From: Chryseobacterium ureilyticum
Lineage (GTDB): Bacteria; Bacteroidota; Bacteroidia; Flavobacteriales; Weeksellaceae
DNA length: 64,000 bases
Direction of reading: 5' to 3'
NCBI RefSeq assembly: GCF_900156735.1
Contig: NZ_FTOL01000001.1
Span: 930,001 to 994,000 of the forward strand
The position numbers and the translations under genes are program-made. The notes below the pieces were generated by a model. It made no database searches and was not told the DNA's origin. It saw only the letters and a list, made by a program, of their open reading frames with translations. This document shows positions 27,251-36,637 of this stretch, one piece after another (within the stretch, counting starts at the first letter, position 1; every line of letters starts with the position of its first letter).

Positions 27251-27321
27251 TTGTTTAACAATTTTGTCAAAAATAAAATTCGGTTTAAATTTGCACAAAT
27301 TTGTTTAACAAAAATGTCAAA
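27251..27321. promoter_or_regulatory. Two operator-like sites flanking the tetR promoter
   Basis: The palindrome TTGTTTAACAA occurs at 27251-27261 and again at 27301-27311, exactly 50 bases apart. Each is followed by TTTTGTCAAA or AAATGTCAAA, making a 21-base direct repeat. The first overlaps the -33 box and the second overlaps the transcription start and the tetR ATG. The likely ligand is the TetR protein itself. Confidence 0.65.
27263..27293 (+). promoter_or_regulatory. Promoter of the tetR-RND operon (TTTG-N19-TAAATTTG)
   Basis: TTTG at 27263-27266 and TAAATTTG at 27286-27293 have the same 19-base spacing as the lpdA promoter. The expected transcription start is near 27300. Confidence 0.75.
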
Positions 27322-27907
27322 TCAAGCAAAAAAAGACCAAACACAGGAATTGATCAAGGAGACAGCGAAGAAATTATTCTTTGTGAAAGGAAAATTTGAT
27401 GCTACTACGCAGGAGATTGCAGATGAAGCTGGAGTAAATAGAACCCTTATTAACTATTATTTCCGATCAAGAGACAAACTGATCCAAATAATTTTTGATG
27501 AAGCTCAGAAAGTAGAGCAGGAAAAATCAAAGATTATTCAGAATGCGGATCTTCCATTTAAGGAGAAGATCAGTCAATTTATAGAAAGCAGTCTTTCTAC
27601 GAGTCTTCAATATCCGTATCTGGAAACCTATATCGTTTCACAGATCAATAAAGGAACCTGCCATCAAAGAGAAATTGAAGAAGATATCTTACAGCAAATG
27701 TACAATGATATCGAAAAAGAAATGGAATTGGGAAATATTGAGAAAACAAGTCCGGTTCAGTTTATTCTGAATATGGTTTCCTTATTAGTATTTCCAAGTG
27801 CAATACGACCACTTTTTATGGAAAATCTGATGATCAGTGACGAAGAGTATGATAAGATTATTTCTGAGCGAAAGGAGATTATTATCAATATGTTATTTAA
27901 AAATTAG
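27314..27907 (+). CDS. TetR/AcrR family repressor of the efflux operon
   Basis: This 197-residue repressor has an N-terminal helix-turn-helix (about residues 25-55, ATTQEIADEAGVNRTLINYYF) and a helical ligand-binding C-terminal domain. The frame is open upstream to 27251, but MSNQAKKDQTQ at 27314 gives the usual N-terminal extension. It lies 80 bases before a TolC-like gene on the same strand, the usual layout for an autoregulated efflux operon. The operator-like sites around its promoter and start support autorepression (inference). The inducer is unknown. Confidence 0.93.
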   Translation: MSNQAKKDQTQELIKETAKKLFFVKGKFDATTQEIADEAGVNRTLINYYFRSRDKLIQIIFDEAQKVEQEKSKIIQNADLPFKEKISQFIESSLSTSLQYPYLETYIVSQINKGTCHQREIEEDILQQMYNDIEKEMELGNIEKTSPVQFILNMVSLLVFPSAIRPLFMENLMISDEEYDKIISERKEIIINMLFKN

Positions 27908-27987
27908 AAAGATCTAAAGTATTTCTTAACATGATTCGTCAAATAGAAATAAAATAAGAATTAAAAAAATAAACGTAGTATAAAATT

Positions 27988-29340
27988 ATGAAAAGAAAAC
28001 GAATAACTGCTAAAAAGCTAAAAATTGGGATAGCTGCAGCATTTATGATTTTCGGTTTTTCATCGGTGTCTGCCCAGCAGCAGGTTTCTCTGCAGGAAGC
28101 TATCAAACAGGCACTCCAGAATAAGGCAGAAGCTAAAAAAGCAGCCTTACAGGTTAAAAAAGCCGAATATAAGATTGATGAGGCTAAAGCCGGAGCTCTT
28201 CCACAGATCAGCGTAGCGGGAGGTGTTTCTTATAACCCGATTATTCAGGAAACGGTAGTAGAGATCATGGGACAGCGAAACATTTTCAAAATGGGGCAGC
28301 CATGGAACTCAAATATTGCCGCAACCTTAAATCAGGCGTTGTTTGATCAGAGAGTTTTCATCGGTCTGAAAGCAGCAAAGTCTACAAGAGAATTTTATGT
28401 ATTAAACTCTCAGCTGACTAATGAGCAGATCATTGTAAACGTAGCAACTGCTTATTACAATGTATTTGTACAGGAAGAAAATCTGAAAACGCTGGAAACC
28501 AGCTATAAGAATACTGAAAAGGTAAGAAATGTTATTAAAAGTCTTGTAGATAATGGTTTGGCAAAACCTATTGATCTTGACAGAACAAATGTTCAGCTTA
28601 CGAATATCGCTTCCAATAAGCAAAAGCTAATTAATGGAGTAGAACTTACCAAAAATGCACTGAAGTTTTATATGGGAGTTCCAATAGATTCTCAGATTGA
28701 ACTGGAAGAAAAAAGCATTGAGCCAAAACCTGAGCTTATCGCAGGACAGATCAATTTAGATAACAGATCTGAAGTGAAAGTTCTAAGAAAGCAAATGGAG
28801 CTTCTACAATTTAATAAAAAGGCGACAGAAGCATTCCTTTATCCTACAGTAAGTCTTCAGGCAAACTACGGATGGTACGGAATGGGGACAAAATTCCCTT
28901 GGTTCAACGGAATCAGTAATGGTGTAAACTGGAGTGATGCGGCATCTGTAGGATTAAATGTAAACATTCCAATCTTCACGGGTGGGGCTACAAAATCTAA
29001 GATCCAACAAGCTGAAATCGATATTCAGGATCTGAATCAGGATATTGAAAATACACAGCTAACCTTGAATTTAGATTACAAGAATGCAACAACCAATATG
29101 GAAAATGCTTTAATCAATATTCAGAGTATGAAGGATAATGTGGCGTTGGCAGAAAAAGTACAGGCAAATACACAATCTAACTATCAATACGGATTAGCGA
29201 CCCTTACAGATCTATTAGACACAGATAATTCTTTAACTGAAGCAAAACAAAACTATGCTAATGCTTTATTAGACTACAAGCAGGCTGAAATTCAGTTGAT
29301 GAAAGCAAAAGGAGAGTTAAACACATTACAAAACCCATAA
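27988..29340 (+). CDS. TolC-like outer-membrane efflux protein
   Basis: This 450-residue protein has a signal peptide (cleavage near VSAQQQ, residue 30) and two outer-membrane-efflux repeats built of long helices with the pattern ALxN(K/R). It ends in a typical DYKQAEIQLMKAKGEL helix. It should form the outer-membrane channel for the adaptor and pump encoded just after it; the gap to the adaptor gene is six bases. Confidence 0.93.
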   Translation: MKRKRITAKKLKIGIAAAFMIFGFSSVSAQQQVSLQEAIKQALQNKAEAKKAALQVKKAEYKIDEAKAGALPQISVAGGVSYNPIIQETVVEIMGQRNIFKMGQPWNSNIAATLNQALFDQRVFIGLKAAKSTREFYVLNSQLTNEQIIVNVATAYYNVFVQEENLKTLETSYKNTEKVRNVIKSLVDNGLAKPIDLDRTNVQLTNIASNKQKLINGVELTKNALKFYMGVPIDSQIELEEKSIEPKPELIAGQINLDNRSEVKVLRKQMELLQFNKKATEAFLYPTVSLQANYGWYGMGTKFPWFNGISNGVNWSDAASVGLNVNIPIFTGGATKSKIQQAEIDIQDLNQDIENTQLTLNLDYKNATTNMENALINIQSMKDNVALAEKVQANTQSNYQYGLATLTDLLDTDNSLTEAKQNYANALLDYKQAEIQLMKAKGELNTLQNP

Positions 29341-29346
29341 TAAACA

Positions 29347-30408
29347 ATGAAAAAAACTTTAATATATATCATCGTAGCCGCTGTACTTGTAGGGTTAGCA
29401 GCGTATAAGATTGCCGGTAACAAAGAGAAACAGACTCAGGAAGTAAAGGAGGTTGCTAAGCAGGTGGATAAGATCAACGTAAATATCGTAACCGTTTCCA
29501 GAGAAAATATAGATACTGATTATTCAGCAAATGGAACATTCCTTCCAAAGCAGGAAATGAATCAGTCTTCTGAAATCTCAGGACGTATCGTAAACGTTTT
29601 GGTAAAAGAAGGTTCAAGAGTAGGAGCGGGACAGGTTTTAGCAACAATTAAAAGAGATGCTATCGAAGTAGACGTTACACAGGCTCAGAATAACTTACAA
29701 AACGCTATTATTGATAACCAACGTTACGAAAACGCATACAAAACAGGCGGAGTTACAAAACAACAGCTTGATAACTCAAGATTGCAGCTGAAAAACATGC
29801 AGGCAGCAGTTAGAGCTCAAGGTGTAAAAGTAAACGATACTAGCATCCGTGCAGGGATCAGTGGTACAATCAACAAAAAAATGGTTGAACCAGGAACAGT
29901 AGTTTCTCCCGGAACAGCAATGTTTGAGATCGTTAATATCAACAGTTTAAAACTTTCTGTTTTAGTAGATGAAAGTCAGATCGGAAAAATTCAGTTAGGT
30001 CAGGAAGTTCCAATCAAAGTAAATGTTTTACCTGAAGATTCTTTCGTGGGTAGAATTACTTTCATTGCTCCGAAAAGTGATGCTTCATTGAATTTCCCGG
30101 TTGAAATTGAAGTTCAGAACAGAGGAAATTTAAAAGCAGGTATGTATGCAACAGCTACCTTTAAAACCAACAATGGAGCAGAAACTCAGAATATGCTGAC
30201 AGTTCCTGCAGAAGCGTTTGTAAATGGTGTAAGTTCAGGACAGCTATTCGTTGTTCAGAATGGAGTTGCTAAAATGATCAAAGTAACCATCGGAAAAGTT
30301 TACGGAGATAAAGTACAGGTATTAAGCGGACTGAACGATGGTGAACAAGTGGTAACCAGCGGACAGATCAACCTGGACAACGGATCTAAAGTGAACATTA
30401 TAAAGTAG
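29347..30408 (+). CDS. RND efflux periplasmic adaptor (HlyD/MFP family)
   Basis: This 353-residue protein has one N-terminal hydrophobic segment (about 4-22) that can act as a membrane anchor or signal; no lipobox Cys is seen. The lipoyl halves appear at SEISGRIVNVLVKEGSRVGAGQVLATI and at GISGTINKKMVEPGTVVSPGT, around a short helical hairpin. Beta-barrel and membrane-proximal domains follow. It links the pump to the TolC-like channel. It starts six bases after one gene and ends seven before the next. Confidence 0.93.
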   Translation: MKKTLIYIIVAAVLVGLAAYKIAGNKEKQTQEVKEVAKQVDKINVNIVTVSRENIDTDYSANGTFLPKQEMNQSSEISGRIVNVLVKEGSRVGAGQVLATIKRDAIEVDVTQAQNNLQNAIIDNQRYENAYKTGGVTKQQLDNSRLQLKNMQAAVRAQGVKVNDTSIRAGISGTINKKMVEPGTVVSPGTAMFEIVNINSLKLSVLVDESQIGKIQLGQEVPIKVNVLPEDSFVGRITFIAPKSDASLNFPVEIEVQNRGNLKAGMYATATFKTNNGAETQNMLTVPAEAFVNGVSSGQLFVVQNGVAKMIKVTIGKVYGDKVQVLSGLNDGEQVVTSGQINLDNGSKVNIIK

Positions 30409-30415
30409 ACGATTT

Positions 30416-33400
30416 ATGAAGTTAGCAGAAATATCGATTAAAAGACCCTCGTTGGTAATTGTATTATTTACAATTCTGACGCTGGGAGGTATCCTGAGTT
30501 ATACGCTCATGGGATACGAATTGATTCCGAAGTTTGAAACCAACATGGTAACCATTTCTACGGTATATCCGGGAGCTTCGCCAGCAGAGGTGGAGACCTC
30601 CGTCACCCGAAAGATTGAGGATGCCGTAGGTTCTTTGGAAAACGTAAAAAAAGTAGAATCTTCTTCATATGAAAGTTTATCCGTAATCATGGTTCAGCTG
30701 AACGATGGTGCCGATGTAGACTTTGCGCTGAATGATGCTCAGAGAAAGGTAAATGCTATTCTTGCAGACCTTCCGGATGACGTAAAAGCACCATCACTGA
30801 ATAAATTCTCCCTAGATGATTTACCCATTATCACGATGAGTGTTTCATCTGATAAACTGAACAGTAAGGAACTTTATGACTTATTGGATAAAAAGATAGA
30901 ACCTATCTTCTCCCGTGTAAATGGTGTGGCGCAGGTAGATCTTGTGGGTGGTCAGGAAAGAGAGATTCAGGTAAATCTTGATGAGAAGAAATTACAAGGG
31001 TATGGACTTTCAATCGGAGATGTTCAGCAGGCAATTCTTTCTTCAAACTTAGACTTCCCTACAGGTAGCTTGAAAACAAGAACTACGAAATCTACGATCA
31101 GATTATCAGGAAAGTATAAGTCAACAGAAGAAATGAACAACCTTGTAGTTTCCAATAAAAACGGAGCTCAGGTACGTTTATCTGATATTGCAACTGTTTT
31201 TGACTCTCAGAAAGATGTTGAAAAAGTAGCAAGATTCAATCAATTTCCGACGATCTTAATGCAGGTGAAAAAACAGTCTGACGCCAATGCGGTGGCTGTA
31301 TCTGAAAGTGTTCAGAAAACGATTAAAACAGTAGAAGAAGCATATAAAGTTCAGGGAGTAAAAGTGAAAATTGTAAACGATACTACAGAATTTACCCTTG
31401 AATCTGCAAACCACGTAATTTTCGACTTATTCTTAGCGATTATTCTTGTGGCAATTGTAATGCTATTATTCCTTCACAGTATCAGAAACGCATTTATTGT
31501 AATGGTTTCTATTCCGGCTTCATTAGTGGCAGCGTTCATTGGAATGAACCTAATGGGATATACCCTAAACCTAATGAGTTTACTTGGACTATCGCTTGTG
31601 GTAGGTATCCTTGTGGATGACGCGATTGTGGTATTGGAGAACATTTACCGTCACATGGAGATGGGTAAAAGTAAAATCAGAGCAGCATACGACGGAGCTT
31701 CTGAGATCGGGTTTACCGTTGCTGCGATTACATTGGTAATTGTGGTGGTATTCTTACCGATTGCGATGAGTTCAGGTCTTGTGGCAAACATCTTGGCTCA
31801 GTTCTGCGTCACGGTGGTTATTGCGACAATGCTATCATTATTAGCTTCATTTACCATCATTCCTTGGTTATCATCAAGATTTGGTAAACTAGAGCATTTA
31901 ACAGGTAAAAACTGGTTTGAAAAATTCATTCTTTGGTTTGAAGGTTTAATTGATGGGTTCACTCATTGGGTAACTGATATTCTTGAATGGTGTCTTAAAA
32001 CAACGTTAAGAAGAATTTCTACTGTTGTGATTACATTTATTATTCTAATCAGTTCATTCTCATTAGTAATCTTTGGATTCATCGGAGGTGAATTCTTCCC
32101 GCCGATTGACCGTGGTCAGTTCTTAGTACAGATGGAGCTTTCAAAAGACGCAACTGTTGAGAAGACAAACCAATTAACGCTTGAAGTTGAGAAGTATTTA
32201 AGAAATGATAAAGACGTTGTAGACTTGATTACCACAGTCGGACAGCAGTCAACAGGTTTTGGTGGAGCTCAGGCAACAACATACCAGTCTGAAGTTCAGG
32301 TAAACCTTACAGATAAATCTGAACGTTCTGAAAGTACCAACATCAAAGCTGCAAAAGTAAAAAGAGCATTAGAAGAGAAATTTACAGGAGTAGAATTTAA
32401 AACAGCTCCAATCGGTATCATGGGTGCGGAAAATGCTCCTATCGAAATGGTAGTAACAGCTCCGGATAACGCAACTGCAGTAAAAGAAGCAACCAGAATC
32501 CTTGAATTATTGAAAAAGGTTCCGGGAGCAGTAGATGCAGAATTATCTACAGACTCAGGAAATCCTGAAGTGCAGGTAAATATTGATAGAGATAAAATGG
32601 CTTCTTTAGGCTTAAACCTTTCAAGTGTTGGACAAACAATGCAGACTGCATTTAACGGTAACACAGATGGGAAATTCAGAGCAGGAGAGTACGAATATGA
32701 TATCAACATCCGTTTTGGAGACCTGAACAGACAATCCATTGATGATGTTAAAAACCTAATGTTTACAAACCCTCAGGGACAACAGGTTCGTTTGAGCCAG
32801 TTTGCTGAAGTAAAAATGGGTTCAGGACCAAGTTTGCTTGAACGTAGAGACAAATCACCTTCTGTAAAAGTAAGAGCTAAAGCAGTAGGTAGACCAGTTG
32901 GAGACGTTGCAAACGAATGGGCTGCTAAATTCATGAACGAGAAAAAACCTATCGGTGTAGATTACATCTGGAGTGGTGATATGGAAAACCAGCAGGAAGG
33001 TTTCGGTACTTTAGGGATTGCATTATTAGCGGCTATCGTATTGGTATACTTAGTAATGGTATCATTATATGACAGTTTCGTATATCCTTTCGTGGTATTG
33101 TTCTCTATTCCGTTGGCGATGATCGGGGTAATGGTAATCCTTGCCTTAACAGCTAACTCGTTGAACATCTTCACTATGCTTGGTATGATCATGTTGATTG
33201 GTCTTGTTGCGAAGAACGCGATTATGATCGTTGACTTTACGAATGCAAGAAAAGCAGCAGGAGCAACAACTCACGATGCATTGATTCAGGCGAACCACGC
33301 CCGTCTTCGTCCGATCTTGATGACAACAATTGCGATGATCTTCGGTATGCTACCAATCGCATTGGCAACAGGTGCCGGAGCAGAGATGAACAAAGGTCTT

Positions 33401-33601
33401 GCATGGGTAGTAATCGGTGGTTTGACATCGTCTCTATTCCTTACCTTGATCATTGTACCAGTAGTATACTCTCTATTTGACTCTATCTTAAGAAGAATGG
33501 GTAAAGATACTAAAGTAGACTACGAAGCTGAAATGAAGGCTGATTATGTACACAGAGAATTAAATGAAGACGGATTTACTCCTAAGCATTTAGACAAATA
33601 A
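30416..33601 (+). CDS. RND efflux pump, inner-membrane permease
   Basis: This 1061-residue proton-driven pump has twelve predicted membrane helices. The N-terminus (MKLAEISIKRPSLVIVLFTI), the first porter segment (VYPGASPAEVE) and the helix 4 motif VVGILVDDAIVVLENIYRH with paired Asp are typical. Helices 10-12 include GLVAKNAIMIVDF and a HARLRPILMTT segment. It belongs to the AcrB-like/HAE1 branch that exports hydrophobic compounds, not the heavy-metal branch (inference from overall pattern). The operon ends at the strong terminator just after. Confidence 0.95.
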   Translation: MKLAEISIKRPSLVIVLFTILTLGGILSYTLMGYELIPKFETNMVTISTVYPGASPAEVETSVTRKIEDAVGSLENVKKVESSSYESLSVIMVQLNDGADVDFALNDAQRKVNAILADLPDDVKAPSLNKFSLDDLPIITMSVSSDKLNSKELYDLLDKKIEPIFSRVNGVAQVDLVGGQEREIQVNLDEKKLQGYGLSIGDVQQAILSSNLDFPTGSLKTRTTKSTIRLSGKYKSTEEMNNLVVSNKNGAQVRLSDIATVFDSQKDVEKVARFNQFPTILMQVKKQSDANAVAVSESVQKTIKTVEEAYKVQGVKVKIVNDTTEFTLESANHVIFDLFLAIILVAIVMLLFLHSIRNAFIVMVSIPASLVAAFIGMNLMGYTLNLMSLLGLSLVVGILVDDAIVVLENIYRHMEMGKSKIRAAYDGASEIGFTVAAITLVIVVVFLPIAMSSGLVANILAQFCVTVVIATMLSLLASFTIIPWLSSRFGKLEHLTGKNWFEKFILWFEGLIDGFTHWVTDILEWCLKTTLRRISTVVITFIILISSFSLVIFGFIGGEFFPPIDRGQFLVQMELSKDATVEKTNQLTLEVEKYLRNDKDVVDLITTVGQQSTGFGGAQATTYQSEVQVNLTDKSERSESTNIKAAKVKRALEEKFTGVEFKTAPIGIMGAENAPIEMVVTAPDNATAVKEATRILELLKKVPGAVDAELSTDSGNPEVQVNIDRDKMASLGLNLSSVGQTMQTAFNGNTDGKFRAGEYEYDINIRFGDLNRQSIDDVKNLMFTNPQGQQVRLSQFAEVKMGSGPSLLERRDKSPSVKVRAKAVGRPVGDVANEWAAKFMNEKKPIGVDYIWSGDMENQQEGFGTLGIALLAAIVLVYLVMVSLYDSFVYPFVVLFSIPLAMIGVMVILALTANSLNIFTMLGMIMLIGLVAKNAIMIVDFTNARKAAGATTHDALIQANHARLRPILMTTIAMIFGMLPIALATGAGAEMNKGLAWVVIGGLTSSLFLTLIIVPVVYSLFDSILRRMGKDTKVDYEAEMKADYVHRELNEDGFTPKHLDK

Positions 33602-33626
33602 AATAACATATACCTTTAATTAATCG

Positions 33627-33657
33627 AAAGCGCCTCAGAAAATCTGAGGCGCTTTTT
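33627..33657 (+). terminator. Terminator of the RND efflux operon
   Basis: AAAGCGCCTCAGA and TCTGAGGCGCTTT form a perfect 13-bp stem with a short A loop, followed by Ts. Confidence 0.9.
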
Positions 33658-33663
33658 ATTTTG

Positions 33664-33681
33664 CAACTAATGCACGAATTT
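33664..33681 (-). repeat. Copy of dispersed repeat, inverted orientation
   Basis: AACTAATGCACGAATTTT is the reverse complement of the ATTCGTGCATTAG core. It sits seven bases after the operon terminator. Confidence 0.6.
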
Positions 33682-33800
33682 TTTTGATGCTTCTATATGA
33701 GATTCTTGATCTTCCTTAGAACTTATCACTGTATAAAGTACTACCTCCTGCTTCTCTATATGGTTCAAAATATAAAAAAACTGATTGTAATGTAAATATA

Positions 33801-33822
33801 ATTATTCGTGCATTAGTGGCTA
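33801..33822 (+). repeat. Copy of dispersed ATTCGTGCATTAGTGGC repeat
   Basis: The copy reads ATTATTCGTGCATTAGTGGC and is followed by an A run. With the copy at 33664 it forms a widely spaced inverted pair in the same intergenic gap. Confidence 0.65.
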
Positions 33823-33830
33823 AAAAACAA

Positions 33831-33859
33831 TAAAAAAGCTTCCAGAATAAACTGAAAGC
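33831..33859 (-). terminator. Terminator of the J-domain/KTSC gene
   Basis: On the minus strand GCTTTCAG (loop TTTATT) CTGGAAGC, with one G-U pair, is followed by a T run. Confidence 0.75.
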
Positions 33860-33884
33860 CTTAGTATATTATAATTGAAAAAAA

Positions 33885-34331
33885 TTAGTCTGCCATAGCC
33901 TCGCCAGCCTTTCTGAAGACAAAGTTTCCGTAGATGTGCCTTCTTGCAAAACGACTTGGAGAATCCGCATTCACCATTTTGATATAAGTATTTCTTGGAA
34001 CACCCATGTATTCATAGCTTTTTCCATTCAAATGCTGAACCGTTAAAATAGATTTCTCAAGATAAAAATCCTGAATATTAGATTGTGTAATCGTCTCAGT
34101 ATATTCTTCTTTATATTTTTCCTGAGTTTCAGGGTTGATGCTTACTAAAAAGTGGTAAGCTTCAATAACAGATTTACTTTTTTCCTCCGCAGCCAACTGC
34201 CCAGCTTCGTCATTGATAAATTTATCAGGGTGTGTATCTTTCATTACATTCCTGTAAATTGTTTTTAACTCTTTTAAAGTCACATTCTTATCTACTCCAA
34301 GAAGTGTTCTGTGCTCACCAATTCGTTTCAT
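33885..34331 (-). CDS. J-domain and KTSC-domain fusion protein
   Basis: This 148-residue cytoplasmic protein starts with a J domain (residues 1 to about 75) that has the HPD tripeptide at 34-36 (KDTHPDKF), needed to stimulate Hsp70 ATPase. The C-terminal part (about 93-148, VQHLNGKSYEYMGVP and a RFARRHIYGNF segment) matches the KTSC domain, a small domain named after lysyl-tRNA synthetase C-terminal occurrences and of unclear role. It may recruit DnaK to a KTSC-bound partner (inference). It is a single gene with its own promoter-like element and terminator. Confidence 0.87.
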   Translation of the reverse strand: MKRIGEHRTLLGVDKNVTLKELKTIYRNVMKDTHPDKFINDEAGQLAAEEKSKSVIEAYHFLVSINPETQEKYKEEYTETITQSNIQDFYLEKSILTVQHLNGKSYEYMGVPRNTYIKMVNADSPSRFARRHIYGNFVFRKAGEAMAD

Positions 34332-34356
34332 AACTTGAATTCTTATTTTCGGGGTG

Positions 34357-34364
34357 CAAAATTA
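34357..34364 (-). promoter_or_regulatory. Putative -7 element of the J-domain/KTSC gene
   Basis: TAATTTTG on the minus strand fits TAnnTTTG, 26 bases before the start. Confidence 0.4.
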
Positions 34365-34529
34365 AGGAAATAAATCCGAAAAAACGTAACTTATTCATTA
34401 TTAATTTATTTGATGCTCTTTTTGAACTGGCTTTTTGTTAAAAAGTTGAATTAAAAATGATGCTACTCAGTTAGTTTATGAAATTTAAAGAAGATTAAAA
34501 ACTTTGCAAAAAATTTAACATCGTATTAA

Positions 34530-35426
34530 TTATCCAAACTCCGAATACAGATGCTTATTCAGCTTAAAATAGATATACTCATTTTTAAAATCAATAATGG
34601 TATTGAATCTCTTCAGAAATTTGTTTCCAAAAAATCCAGCCATTTTTTCTGTAGAATCAATTCCTTCTGTGGAACCGGAAAGTGTAATAGGAACATTATA
34701 AAGATACTTTTGTGCAAATATAATAGAAGGGCATAGAACCACAGACATTACATACACAGAGCCATCCGATCCCTGAGCCGTCGCTTTTCCTATAGTTTTC
34801 ATCTGATCAACTAAAGCATTTTCCTTCGCATACGGAGAAGCAATAGTGAGCGCATCATCTGCACCACTATCAAGACCGAAAAACCCTGAATATTCCTTGT
34901 TGTTTGCCATAATTGTACTTTCAACAGCAGGATAGTCATCGATCATGTGAAGTTTCATTTTTTCATATCCTGAAAAATCAATTGCCAAATCATTTTCATC
35001 GTAAAAGCGGATGACATTCTTCTGATAATCAATTTCAATAATCTTTCCTTTCATTAAATCCGTACCAAAAACTCCATCAAAATTAGCCTTTTCATAAGGG
35101 ATCATAGTCAATGAAACATCTGTTTTCACAATATTTCCGAATTGTACGGTGTTGTGGTCGCTGTAATCTACCGTATTGACTCCGTTTGAACCTTTGTTTT
35201 CAGACTTTCCATTGATGGTAAGGTTTACTTTTTTCTTGGAGTTACTGTTAATAGCAGATCCGTTAGCTCCCGTATCAAACAGAAATTTAACGTTTTCAGT
35301 TTTATTGACTTTACAATGTAGATAAATAGAGTTGTTTTCCAGAGAAAAAGGAATAACAGCAGGGCTTTTTTGTGCAGAAATAAATATACTGACAAAAGCC
35401 GTTAAAAAAAGATAAAGAAAATCCAT
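34530..35426 (-). CDS. Secreted retropepsin-like aspartic protease
   Basis: This 298-residue protein has an N-terminal signal peptide (ends near FISAQ, residue 19). Two aspartic protease-like lobes follow, with D51TGANGS in the first and the GFFGLDSGADD segment in the second. It also has a flap-like beta region. Such single-chain clan AA proteins are common in Bacteroidota, usually envelope located; the substrates are unknown. No lipobox is present. It may be co-transcribed with the upstream WG-repeat gene (119-base gap). Confidence 0.85.
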   Translation of the reverse strand: MDFLYLFLTAFVSIFISAQKSPAVIPFSLENNSIYLHCKVNKTENVKFLFDTGANGSAINSNSKKKVNLTINGKSENKGSNGVNTVDYSDHNTVQFGNIVKTDVSLTMIPYEKANFDGVFGTDLMKGKIIEIDYQKNVIRFYDENDLAIDFSGYEKMKLHMIDDYPAVESTIMANNKEYSGFFGLDSGADDALTIASPYAKENALVDQMKTIGKATAQGSDGSVYVMSVVLCPSIIFAQKYLYNVPITLSGSTEGIDSTEKMAGFFGNKFLKRFNTIIDFKNEYIYFKLNKHLYSEFG

Positions 35427-35545
35427 ATGAGTATTATTAACTCAACGAAATTAAATCTATTTAAAATCCTGACAAAGAAAGTAAAGGTCATTAACCTTCC
35501 CTTAACCGTTCTCTACAAATATCATAAAAAGGTGGAAAATATTTC

Positions 35546-36505
35546 TCAGTTTTTTACATAATACGGAATGATTCTTTTTTCAAAAATAAAATAGAAATCA
35601 TTTCCGGCTCTTGCCAGGAGCCCATCCTCAGATATCCAGTCATATTCTTTTTCAAGTGTACTTCCATCAGTATAAAGAAGCCCAAATTTTGTCCCTTTTT
35701 GGTAGATTCCCAGCTTCGTTTGCCCATATAACAGAGTATGGCAAAACATGGGGCTCGTAGTAATTAATTTTCCCTGTGTGGTATAATAATACCAGGTATT
35801 TCCTTTTCGTAAAGGAATAATATTAACAACTTTCGCTCTTTTTTCTGTGTACTCAACTGGGGATTCTTCATACTCAATCGGGACAAGAATTGTTCCGGCT
35901 TTATCAATAATACCTATTTTTCCATCCTTTACAATCATGAAATAATTTTCGTCAAGAGGTGTTGCGTTATCAACCTCAAAATGGTTGGATTTTAAAACAT
36001 ATTTCCCAGCCTGATTTTTTACGAAAGGAAATTTGAATAATATAGGATATCCACCATAAGTACTATTGCGTTGAGTACTGAAGGTTCCCTCAAACATATT
36101 AAAGAAAAACTCACTGCTATTTTCTTCTTTGCTTATAAAGAAACCGAAAAAACCTTTTCCAGAGGTTGAACGATTATTGATTCTGTAAATAAAGCCACTA
36201 TTTAACAGTAAATTTCCAGAACGATCTATTACATTATAAGATTGGGTTTCAGTATCAAAAACCAATGCTGATTTTCCATAGAAGGGATAAGCTTCTCTGA
36301 ACTTTTTTGGGAAGGCAGGTTGTCCGTTTTTCTGATTAATATAAATAAATGCTCCGTTTTGATATGTAGGAAGCAGAGTGTCCTGTGGTGTCTGATAATA
36401 GGAAGTATGATTTGTCAGGGTCACCAGATTAAAAGGAATATCAATTTGAGCCTTTACAGATAAGGCAGTTAAAAAAACACACAAGCTATATATTCCTTTT
36501 TTCAT
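35546..36505 (-). CDS. Secreted WG-repeat protein
   Basis: This 319-residue protein has a signal peptide (MKKGIYSLCVFLTALSVKAQ). It contains WG-like beta repeats, for example YNVIDRSGNLLLNSG and KDGKIGIIDKAGTILVPIEYEE, which describe a solenoid of unknown binding role. The C-terminal repeat is shorter. WG repeats are also present in the larger protein at 40875-43343. The function is unknown. Confidence 0.82.
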   Translation of the reverse strand: MKKGIYSLCVFLTALSVKAQIDIPFNLVTLTNHTSYYQTPQDTLLPTYQNGAFIYINQKNGQPAFPKKFREAYPFYGKSALVFDTETQSYNVIDRSGNLLLNSGFIYRINNRSTSGKGFFGFFISKEENSSEFFFNMFEGTFSTQRNSTYGGYPILFKFPFVKNQAGKYVLKSNHFEVDNATPLDENYFMIVKDGKIGIIDKAGTILVPIEYEESPVEYTEKRAKVVNIIPLRKGNTWYYYTTQGKLITTSPMFCHTLLYGQTKLGIYQKGTKFGLLYTDGSTLEKEYDWISEDGLLARAGNDFYFIFEKRIIPYYVKN

Positions 36506-36577
36506 AGTTAATCAGTTAGCCGTAAAATTAATAAATTCATGTAATTCATAAAGATATATATTGAATTTTATTAAAAT

Positions 36578-36606
36578 AAAAAAACAGTACCCAAAATGAG
36601 TACTGT
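36578..36606 (-). terminator. Terminator of the 36638-37408 gene
   Basis: On the minus strand ACAGTAC, a 9-base loop and GTACTGT are followed by seven T. It lies about 30 bases after the stop codon. Confidence 0.8.
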
Positions 36607-36637
36607 CATATTATTTAAAATGATAAATCCTTTTTAT

